From the NCBI GenBank assembly GCA_030704615.1, contig CM060731.1:32552001-32612000 (forward strand): 60,000 nucleotides of DNA, written 5' to 3'. The notes beneath the pieces are model-generated. The model worked only from the letters and a program-made list of their open reading frames with translations, had not been told where the DNA came from and searched no databases. Positions 48,311 through 58,331 of the stretch are shown here, in pieces. How positions within the stretch are numbered: position 1 is the stretch's first letter; each line of letters begins with the position of its first letter. Both the position numbers and the translations under genes were made by a program. The stretch is from Takakia lepidozioides (lineage: Eukaryota > Streptophyta > Takakiopsida > Takakiales > Takakiaceae).

Positions 48311-49060
48311 CGAATTTAAACAGGCAGACATATTCGACTCGGGCACACAGTCAATAAATGAGCATGAAAGGGCTAGACTGAGGGGGCACAAAAATAGAAA
48401 CAAACTGGACCGACCTCTGGTTTTGGATAGCCGAGACATGACACAACCATGTCTCATACATGAGGACACAATCAAAGGACTTTGCTGGATTCCTTACTAC
48501 AAAATAGACCCAAAAGCACAACCCAAACCTATGTTATTACGTAAAAGTACAAAAATCTCCAAGTGACTCAATAATGTTCCAGCTGGCAAACACCCATGCT
48601 ATCTGTGAATGTGCTGTACCAGGGGCGCCCCAGCACACTACCACAAGAACACATGAACACATTGCAGAACACACTACCACAACAGAAATTGACAATATAC
48701 TTCCCATACAAAAAAGTTTTTATTATCTCAGTTAAAGAATTTAAATTGGCAGACTTATTTGACCCTGGCACTCAGTCAATAAATGAGCTTGAAAGAGCTA
48801 GACTTAAGGGGCAAAAAAAGAGAAACAAATTGGACCGACCTCTGGTCTCGGATAGCAGAGACATGACACAACCATGTTTCATACGTGAGGACACAATCAA
48901 AGGACTCTGTTCGATTCAGCTACTACAAAATAGACCTAAAAGCACAACCCAGACCTATGGTATTACGGAAAAGTACAAAAATCTCCAAGTGACTCCAGTC
49001 GGGTCAATAAAGTTCCGGCTGGCAAACACCCGTGCTATCTGTGAATGTGCTGTACCAGGG
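48311..49060. repeat. Tandem duplication of the quinolinate synthase 3' end
   Basis: About 330 bp at 48311-48640 is repeated with roughly one difference in ten bases at 48740-49060: both contain GTCAATAAATGAGC, GACCGACCTCTGGT, GACATGACACAACCATGT and GCTATCTGTGAATGTGCTGT. The right-hand copy carries the true last exon (49035-49082) of the gene; the left-hand copy keeps the end of that exon and its stop but has lost the splice acceptor. The two are separated by segment X. On the minus strand an AATAAA signal (about 48717) lies beyond the right copy. Confidence 0.75.
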
Positions 49061-52000
49061 CCTCTGACAACCTTCCCGTCGCCTGCAAATATCAAACCCA
49101 CATAAATCCTCCTCATGCATAAAATTCATAACTTCCCATGCTCCAGCTCTTTAAAGCACATGAAAAGACGTCAAATAGGATCACCGTACCTCTTTCAGAA
49201 CCCATCCTGAAGTCAGGCTCTAGGAAAGCTATATGGTAAGAGTAAGTACCTGAAAGTGGCGCATGTGAAGAATGGGCTCGCATCCAAGATCTGCCACCTT
49301 CTGCCCAGCTATTTCAGCTGTGAACACACGTGCACGGTTGGCAGCCAGCAATTGCTCGCCTGGAGTTTTCACGAGTCGACAGACTCGGAGCAAGGAGTCC
49401 AAAGAATTCATCTGAGCACCCATCACAGCCAATCCCAACGATCCATGTACAGTGAGCCATGTTTGTGTACTACATTGTCTGTAGCGGTGCTTTCGGAAAC
49501 CCCAACTGATGTCACCCCTCACATAAGTTCTTTCACTATCAATGTAGAAAACTGATAGGAGTAGGTTTAATGAAGTACCACTTACTTGGAAGTCAGAGAA
49601 TATCAAAAGAGTAAAACCATGAACAAGAAACAGGGTTTACTAAGCCTCACTTTTTAAGTTCGTCTGGATCCAGCGTGGCATAATTGACTCAGTCAGCGAC
49701 CAAGACAACCTGACAACAATCCATTGGAAATGCAACAATTCTACGAGAAATACTGACCTTCATGTATGGACATGAAGCACAGCCTCCATTAAGCGAGCAG
49801 CCTTCTCCAGAAGCCACTCCTGGAACAATTGGCAGCTTTGCCAAAGATGATTCATACCCCACAGTCTGTTGTGAGGTTGATGTAGCACTGATGGCATCGG
49901 AAGAAACTGGGAAGACAATTTCCACCTCAACATTTACCTCTCTGTCATTGGCTTTAGCTTGACCCTGCTCTAAAAGCTTGCGCACAGCTCCTACAATTGC
50001 TGTGATCATACCAGATTCTGTTCCCAACACGAACTGGAGACGGTCGTCAAAGCCACGGTCTAATGATTCTTGCACATGCAGCTGAATGAAGTCTAGTATG
50101 TTTTGTGTAGATCCAACTACTCCCCTACCCCGCTGTTTGGCCTCCATTGCTAGTGCAAACATCTCCCCGGGGACCTCAAAGTGGGCTGTCTGATACGCAT
50201 CCCCATAGCCTTGTCGAACTCTATCCACCACATCCTTACCAAACAGATCATGCACCATGCATGACCCATCCTGCAAATATTCAACATTACCTTTCAGTCA
50301 AACGCAGAATTAGAGAACAGAGGCATTATTTCATTGCATGCTCCGTGATTCAAAGCCACCAAAGCACATCTCTCCAGGAATAATGCACAAAAGACCTCTC
50401 TGATACTGCACAACTGGTTGATGCCCAAGTGTATGTTCAGCTAGAACTTGGACCTCTCCATTGTTTTACAATTAAGTTGTTGAGGAACAAAGATAGGGCA
50501 GAGTGTATTTCTCAGAGGGGAGTCTGAACCTGCACTCCAGTTGTCATCCCTTTGCCACGGTAGTGATGATCAAGACACAACCTAAGCTTGTAATCTTCAT
50601 AGGGGCAGAATCTTCCTAAATGTCATGCAGGAGTTGACAACTTTGCAAACCACCCTCACACTCATATGCTGACCAACTTTACATATTAGACTACTACTTT
50701 ACATAATAGACCAGATAATATACTCACTGCTACCATCAAAAATTCCATCGCAACCAAACTCTGAACACCTTGAACTTGAGCTTGAACAGAAAGGCGAAAA
50801 GCAAGGGAACGGACCTGGAAGTAGTGAAGACGGGGTAAGAGTGCAGCAATGGTACGCCTTGTGTGCAAAGGATGCACAGCCTTTATCTCATCATCACTCA
50901 GAGCCAGCATCTGCTGAAACATCTCCACCAGGTTTGCGCCCATGTACGAATCTGGGCCATACCATACAGTCACGTCTGGCACTTGGGCAAATGCCTGCAC
51001 CAACCATCCAATAGCCCATATCAGTGCTGATCCCAAGGGGGCAGATGACATAGTTTCAATCTTTCGCCCTCATAACCTTTACTGACAAATTTCCATTGAT
51101 TCAGTGAGCATACACTTGTCTTCCACCCCCCTTCGTCAGTCCCTTCCATTTCAACACCACAAAACCTGATCCACAACCAAGACCTGACAGTAGAAGACAC
51201 TTAGTAAATATCAACCAGCAAAAATAAAACGCAACCAACCTTAGGGAGGGGGACAAAGCCAAGGACTCAACCTGCAGCACGGTTTGCACTACGTTGGATG
51301 ATGTGCACGTAATGGTGGGGACCAAAGCATGAGCATGCGCCTTTGTCTCAAGTGATGTATTGATGTAAATCACATGCAGTGATGCCGGAGTTGCCGATGC
51401 TGCATTCAAAAACTTAAGATAGGTGGGACTCTCAGCTGCCTCTGCCAAAGAGCATCCAATATGATCTGCTGACATGCGAAATACCCCCACCTATAACAAC
51501 CATCCAACCAGTCCAGTTAGTGCGATCCAGGGAGTCACTCTCCCATTAACAAGAAATTATCCAATAGGTATATGGAAGTGACCTTCAAAGTTAGAAAGAA
51601 GGTGCTCCCCCAGAGCAGATCTCTGGGCCAACTACACAGGACCTTGACTGGACTGGGGCAAGACACTAGGTTCTGGGACCCATGTAAGAGCCCAAATCCT
51701 CTCTGTATCTATGGGATAAAGGAGATAAGGACAACAAACCCACCTGCTGATGCTCGGCACGATCAAGGATGGCTCTCACGTTTTCAGCCATGAAATCCAC
51801 TCCTAACACTGCAATATGCTGGCAACCGGCATTCGCCATCTTGACAGCACGGTCAGCCATCACCAATGAATCTGAGATATGGATGTGCGGCCATATCTTT
51901 TGAGCTGCTACAAGCACCCCTTGCACCTCAGGGTCCATGTAGAAGTGTGCTACCACACCTATCTGTTTCTGCTTCAGCAGCTCTGCTAGCTCCAGCACTT

Positions 52001-54071
52001 TTGTTGTGTCAGGCATCAAGTACTTAACCTGCAGCATCCATGTTTCACATACAATGAGTCAAACAGGACACATCCAGTTAGTCAAGCATGATAGTCCACC
52101 AACTCCATATTCCTATGTAGTGATTGCTGCTCCCACAGCTGATTATTAAGCTCATAGTTGCAAAACAAGGGCAGTGACAGCCTACAATAGAACTTGACCG
52201 TTCCCAGACCAGTTAACCACCCTAACCATAATGAAATGCAGCCAACTGAACGTTGTGAGAAAACCCCAACCTTAGTTCAGACCCTACCATATTTCTATGT
52301 AATTCGTATCTCCAATTCAATGCTAGCAAGCAAATACCAACAAAGAAGTCATACAACACAAATGCACCCTGTGGGCCATGAAACCTAACTGACAAATTTG
52401 CCACGACTAACATGCTGCATGCGGCTGGGTGGACTATGTCAACATAAACCAAATTCTTAAGTGCAGCTGCCTGCAATGTGGCAACCACTTGGCTATCTTG
52501 TGGAAGCTCGCTAAACAAAATGCTAGCCAATCAGAGATCTAACTAGCCACACCAACTGCACATATGGGAGACCCAAATTAATGTCCCAACCCACTACCTC
52601 AATAGAAGCCTCAAGTTCATGGAGAAAAAGCCCAAAAACCTGGAGGACCCCTAATCATGGTAAACTCAAATGAGTCTGTCCACAACAAACATGGTCAATA
52701 CAACACCCCAATTTGGTTTCCGTCAAGAGAAATGCCCACCTGGGCTTCAGCAAAATCCCCCTGTGCCTTCACATCATTAGCTGTGACAAGAAGAGAAGGG
52801 AATGGCTCAAAGGGCGCAAGGCCAGCCCGCTGTGCAGCGAGCATACTGGTACGTTTCTGCATAGTGAGGAGTACATTGTACCAGGTGTTAGAGCGTGATT
52901 GAGCCTCCATGCCAATGCCCAGCCCTCTCAGGGTGTCTGCTGGCACTGCCAGCACATGTTCAGGTAAACTCCCATTAAGCGCCTGCAGCAGTAGTGCACA
53001 TAGCCCTCGTGTAACCTCTGCATCACTGTCTGCCCCAAAGTAAACTCTGCCATCGGCGCCAAGTTTCACTGTGATCCACACCTGTACCCAGAAATTATTT
53101 GCACTGAGAGGTTAACAATATCTCTGACCAAGTTTGCTTCAACTACTAGCTAATCTCTGCCTGGGCACCACAAGAACAACAAAGATTCTTTTGAGACAGC
53201 CAAAACTTGACACTCACAGACCAACATGACAAAGCTAACCTCGTTGCATAACTTTGAGTGCATGGGATATACAACACTGAATTTTTCCAAACCTGCGCTG
53301 TGCAACCCATGACCCGATTTGCTGGGACATGTGCCTCTGGCGGTAGGCGTGGCAGCCGCGCGGCGTACTGCAACACTCGCTGCATCCGAGAGCGAATATC
53401 CTTCAGCTTCGAGATCTCCTCAACCAGCCGCTGCAACTTGTCAGCCCCACCCTCTTCCTGGCCAGCTGATGACATGACATCATGCTCAATGAGAGCGCAT
53501 CTAGCATTGCCCTGCAGGATTTTGCAGTTGGGTGTAAGAAGATGGAAACTTCGCTTGATCTCCTCCTAGTACTCTTCGCAAAGTATTTGAAAACAAAATT
53601 GACTGCCCTGTAAACACCTATTCCATCCAGCGAGTGAATCAAAGCAGCTCCTGCGAACATTCTCGCAATAACCTCTGGATTCTTTCCTCGATGTAAACCG
53701 CACCCACAAAAGGTTCCTTGCAGCGCTCGACCATATTGACAATTCTCTGTTGAATCCCCTCGCTAGTCTGTAGATGTTTATACAACCCACAACCAAATTC
53801 CAAACGCTAAACAACAAAAAATATAACTCACCCCACATCTAGCGACATTGTACTCCGAGCATCCATTGCGGTCTACAAACTTGCCTACCCTTCTTGATGA
53901 GCGGCCTGCGTAAATCCCACATCCTTGCACCAACGGCATCATTTGAGGTGTAGCCTTCAAAGCAGAAGAGGATGTGCCCGCCTGCGTGCATGAGCGAGGG
54001 CCTACAGCGTTGGCCAGCACGGTCGCGCCCACAACCTCCCTCACCACCGCCATCGACCCCAACACCACCAT
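49035..54071 (-). CDS. QS: Chloroplast quinolinate synthase with SufE domain, 9 exons
   Basis: Exons 54071-53832, 53511-53293, 53081-52740, 52028-51744, 51490-51272, 50994-50815, 50270-49758, 49411-49250 and 49082-49035, all GT-AG and all phase 0, give 735 residues (Arabidopsis QS about 720). The first 80 residues, rich in Val, Ala, Ser and Arg, are a likely plastid transit peptide; the ATG at 54071 was chosen because the frame above it lacks another. A SufE domain follows, with the persulfide cysteine in NRVMGCTAQVW. The NadA domain shows GVVAHFYMDPEVQ, SDSLVMADRAV, WYGPDSYMGAN, AHFEVPGEMF, LGTESGMI, GGCASCPYMK and DLGCEPILHMRHF, with the iron-sulfur ligand cysteines. The enzyme condenses iminoaspartate with dihydroxyacetone phosphate to quinolinate in plastid NAD synthesis; SufE helps build its 4Fe-4S cluster. 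Confidence 0.95.
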
Positions 54072-55028
54072 GGTGCCGGCCACGCCAAGCAGAGGCCCCT
54101 AAACGCTTGACCTCAATTACTATCACGCCCAGCCCACAACCACATGCACAGGGAAGGCACGCAGTGCAGTAGCTAAGGAGCTAATGCCCCTCAACCCTCG
54201 GCAGTGTGATGCACGCGTGGCTGCCAGCAGAAGTTACACAAACACAGTGATCAAAGCCAATCCGCAGCGAACAAACGCAGACCACCAGCCCCGCCACGGA
54301 TAGCTTGGTTGAGAAGCTAGAAAGCGACACTGCTACAAATGTGGTGGAGCAGTCTGGAGACAAGACAAAGTGAGACACTGGTGTACTGGTCTCCGATCCA
54401 TGGCATAGGGGCAGCAGCAGGTCAAGGTAGGTGCGGACGAGAAGCAAGGCTGGCAGCTTCTAGCGCTGCTGCTGGGGACAGCAGCAGTTTCTTTCCGCCC
54501 TTCCGTGTCTGTCCACGTACCTCCCGAGCCCTTCATCTGGATCTTGCGGTCTCTTTTGAATGACCCCACCCAAGCTTTCAGCAAACTAGAAAGATTCTGA
54601 TTCCACAAGATTCAGAAAGTTTCATGTGTTTTCTATATTATGATGCTCCCGAGTCCCTCCACTTTCTTCCAGTCCTCTTCACATCCTCAGAGGGTTCATC
54701 ATTGCAGCACTGCAAAGATGTGGATTCATCCGAGGCTGCACAGGGAAAGAGCAAGCGCCCCTTCCACTGTCATGCGTGTCATCTTCACGGCATCTTTGGA
54801 TATATGGATTACCTTAAATTAAGAACCATCACACGGAGCTGCCAGTGGTCAGACTTGGGCTTTCCAGATCGACACTCAACAACATGTCAACTCAGCTTGA
54901 AATTAAATTGCGCATCACAACCAGATCAATGCGCCCAGCGTCCCGACCTTTCTAATCTATACAAAAAGGAATGGCATCATTCATGCACCCACCCTACCCT
55001 TGTCTCTCAGGTTGTCTTTTTACGCGCA
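54072..55028. other. Presumed promoter side of quinolinate synthase
   Basis: Contains short overlapping frames on both strands (plus strand 54624-55118, 164 codons) that match nothing known. The part next to 54071 is expected to be the 5' untranslated region and promoter of the quinolinate synthase gene. No repeat was recognised. Confidence 0.35.
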
Positions 55029-55304
55029 TCAGAAGGCTTGCGCGACACCAGCGTACGTGTGCGGCTCTTTATCAGTCCCACACAAATGGTACTTCTTCAT
55101 TTCAGCCCAGTGTCTTGAACGCGCCACCTCCTGCCTCTGCTTGGCATTGGCTTTCAGCGCTAGATGTTCTGGGCGCATTTCAGCTAGGACTGCCAAGGCC
55201 TCGTCTTTATACAAGAATTCCGGTGGCACTACGTCATGAGGTCCAACTGACACTCCGTCTACCCTTAGACATGCTGGCTCGTGATCCTGATGATATACCA
55301 GCAT
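55029..55304 (-). other. Unidentified protein-like ORF
   Basis: A 91-codon minus-strand frame with a composition like a real soluble protein: charged and helical, with PPEFLYKDEALAVLAEMRP and RHWAEMKKYHLCGTDKE. An overlapping frame at 55265-55501 could be a neighbouring exon (ends near KPNTTEEITRKIP). The family is not recognised. It may be an ORF of the adjacent retrotransposon's antisense strand or an unrelated gene fragment. Confidence 0.25.
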
Positions 55305-55499
55305 GGTATTTTTCTTGTTATTTCCTCAGTGGTGTTTGGTTTTGCCCCCTCGTGGTGGTCAGTCAGGGCACAGAGAGACGCGCATCCGTCTTCGCCGTTT
55401 TTTATCTGGAGATTGAGAGAGTCTGCAAGATGCGCATCAATTACGGGCACTAGTTCTTGCGGCACGCGCCCCTCCCGCTTCCTCCATGCAGCCACCCTC

Positions 55500-58071
55500 A
55501 TCGGCCCACAGGCGACTTCGTCATAGTCTCATGTTAGGCCGCGTTGGCGAGTATTCACGCGCGACCAAGGCTTTAACACCTTCCTCACCAACGCCTCCAT
55601 AACCGGATACTGTTACTGCCTTCGAAGCCCTTCACCCATCAGCTCAGGATATTCTGCCGCTTTTTGTTGAGGACTTCGAGCCAGACCAGGATCTCGGGAG
55701 CTCTTCACTCAGGCCTTCACGCGCAGTCCCCATCTTGCAGCGGCAGGTCCTTCCGGTCTCCTGTATGAACACTTACGCGACTGTTTCTCTCCACAAGACT
55801 CTGCTAGTGGCTTCTCTCAGCTATTTCAGATTTGCTCATTTATTGCTGCTGGCCGTATTCCTGTCCCAGTGGCCCGTCTCCTTGGGGCCTCCAGATTGTT
55901 GGCTATGAGCAAACCCTCAGATACTGACATCCGCCATATCGCAGTTGGAGTGGTTTTTTACCGCCTTGTCAGCCACTCACTTTGTCTTCAGTTTCGAGAT
56001 GCCTTCTCCGGACACCTCTTTCCGCACCAGTTCGGGGTCGCCACTCCAGGCGGTTGCGAGGCGGTGGTTCAGGGGATTTGTGCAGCTCTTGATCTTCATC
56101 CGGATTGGGTGGTTCTCTAGGTCGACGTCACCAACGCTTTCAACATTGTGTCACGAGCGGTTATCTTTCAGGAGCTCCGTTCAGCTGGAGGAGATTTCCA
56201 CCAGCTCATTCCGTTTGTTCGATTATTCTATGCATCCACCACTCCCCTATACTACAGTCATCATTCTCACCTAGGTGAGTGCTCCATCATTCAGTTCAAG
56301 GTTGGGACCCGCCAAGACGACCCTTTAGGAGAACCTTTGTTTGCCATGGCTCATGTCCGCGCCCTCACGGTTTCTGCACAAGTTCACTCATCTTGTCTTT
56401 TTCCGTCGGTGGCAGACGACACGCACATTGTAGGCCCTGCCTCACAAGTACTTTCAACTTACTATCATTTTGTCACCCAACTCTCTGCCGTGGGCCTTTC
56501 AGTGCAACCTCGCAAATGTGCGGTGTGGTCTCCGTCCGGTCTTCTTGCAGATTTTGTCCTCCCTGCTCACTTCATTGCTCCGCCCAATGGCATCAGAATC
56601 CTGGGAGTCCCTTTTGGCACCACCCAGTTCACAACGTTCTTCTTGGAAGATGCACTCCACCAGGATGCCACCCACGCCGATCTCCTTCCTATGCTCGGAG
56701 ATGTACAGGTAGCATATGGAATCTTGACCAAATGTTTCCTTCAGCGTCCCTCATATCTCTTGCGTACTGTTCCACCCAGCCCAGATTTCCTACACCTCTT
56801 ATTTTGTGTTTGATACTACCATGATGACTATCTTCGGGAGATTGTTAGGACCAGAAGCTCTGGAGGGTGTTCAGGGACTTTTTCCACGACAGCAAGCCAC
56901 CTTGCCCGTCTCTTCCGGTGGTGTGGGTCTTTTGTCCACTGTCACTACCGCCCCGTCAGCTTTCCTCGGCAATTGGGCATTGGTGGCGCCAGCCCTCGCT
57001 TCACGATTTCTTTGTGACCATCGTCCCATCCTTATGGACGCCGTTGCACATGTCGATAGTGGCATTTTACCCTTCCTGCAGCATCTCCGCTCTGCACGAG
57101 ATCTTCTTCCGGCACCGGCGCGAACATGTCTACCACCATTTGAGTAGTTGGTTGCTCAAGGCCTCGACCATCTTCAGGAGTCCATTTCCGAGCGCGTGCA
57201 CCGTCGTTCCTTTTCCGACATGCTCTCAAGTGCTTCTTCTGAGTTGCATCGAATCCGACTTCTATCATGCGCAGGACCCGGAGCAGGGGCATGGTTGACA
57301 GCATGACCCACTATCGCACATTTTCGCCTCTCATCCCTTATTTTCACTACTGCGCTCCGCCTTCGACTCGGTTTGCCTCATCCTTCGGCATTGGGCCTTC
57401 AACGCTGCGTTTGTCTTCAGCCCATCGATGACCTTGTCATCCATCTCCTCCGCTGTCCATGTGGTGGTCAGCGCACTGCATCTCATGATATGGTTCGCGA
57501 TGCGGTGACATCTATTGCTCGGGAGGCAGGGTATCATGTACTGCGTGAGCAACCACATCTACGACCCACGCTCACGTCCCACTCTACACGCCGTCGTGTT
57601 GACATCGTCCTATCTAAAGATGGTTTGCGTACCTTAGCAGATGTCGTTCTCGCCGACCCCACTCGAGTGGATCTGCTATCTCGCGCAGCTACCACACTAG
57701 GCATGGCAGCCACTGTAGCAGCCCAGGCCAAGGAGCGCGACTATAGCGATCGTCACCCCACCGACACATTTCTTCCGCTGGCGGTCGAAATATTTGGCTC
57801 ATTACACCGGCACTTCGACGATTTCCTGCGGACATGTGCACATCATGCAGCCAAGAGCGGGTCCACTGGCATCCCACATGCCTCTGTCCTTGTCGCCTAC
57901 TATCGACAACGTGTTTCAGTTGCTTTGCAGAGAGCACATGTCATCTCTATTTTGCATCGGGCTGATGTGGCTAGCTCCGCGTCATCTTGTCTTCCGCCTC
58001 TGCCTGACACTTTGCCTATCTCCTTGCCTGATCTCCTCCAGGCTGTTGGCTGGGAGGGTCGTTCTGCTTGA
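55500..58071 (+). pseudogene. Non-LTR retrotransposon with RT, CCHC finger and probable restriction-like endonuclease, broken
   Basis: Plus-strand remnants in order: VGEYSRATKALTPSSP (about 55535-55590), RLLGASRLLAMSKPS, then the RT: VDVTNAFNIVSR (motif A, about 56124), GTRQDDPLG (motif B, G changed to D, about 56309), VADDTHIVGP (catalytic DD, about 56410) and LGVPFG. After a frameshift near 56810 comes FGRLLGPEALEGVQ. The C-terminal part from 57355 is open to 58071 and holds C-x-C-x9-H-x3-C-P-C followed by RRVDIVL...LADVVLADP, which resembles the CCHC finger plus PD-(D/E)XK restriction-like endonuclease of R2/NeSL-type elements. Stops: TAA 55600, TAG 56118, TAG 57145, TGA 57304. No upstream zinc finger or poly-A tail was found. 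Confidence 0.7.
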
Positions 58072-58180
58072 GTAGTTTACTATAGCTTCTGTTTTCGTCG
58101 CTGGTTGAGTAGCTTACTATAGCTTTTGTTTTTTTCTCTAGCTGAGTAGCTTACTATAGCTTTTTGTTTTCTTCTCTTGT
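58068..58180 (+). repeat. Threefold tandem repeat after the retrotransposon stop codon
   Basis: The unit GAGTAGCTTACTATAGCTTT plus a T-rich spacer, about 37 bp, occurs three times in a row directly after the last codon of the retrotransposon ORF; the first copy overlaps the stop. Short 3'-terminal tandem repeats are common at the ends of non-LTR retrotransposons, so this probably belongs to the element's 3' untranslated region. Confidence 0.7.
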
Positions 58181-58331
58181 TTCTTGTTCTCCCCCCCCTT
58201 TTTGGGAACTTCACATCATATGCACGTTCATCCATTGTACATGTTGTAAATAAAGTCTTACAGGGTTTCATCATTTTCAATTGCTGCTCACAACAAAAAT
58301 AATTCGGAGTGCTGAGGGATCTCATGCTCAT

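Noticed and set aside
52740-53511. SufE domain fused to quinolinate synthase as a new fusion
   Set aside because: This fusion is the normal form of plant plastid quinolinate synthase.
36564-57147. In-frame TAG codons as a sign of TAG reassigned to glutamine
   Set aside because: The host genes for bL35, HLS1-like protein and quinolinate synthase end in TAG, and the elements also have frameshifts, so they are simply dead copies.
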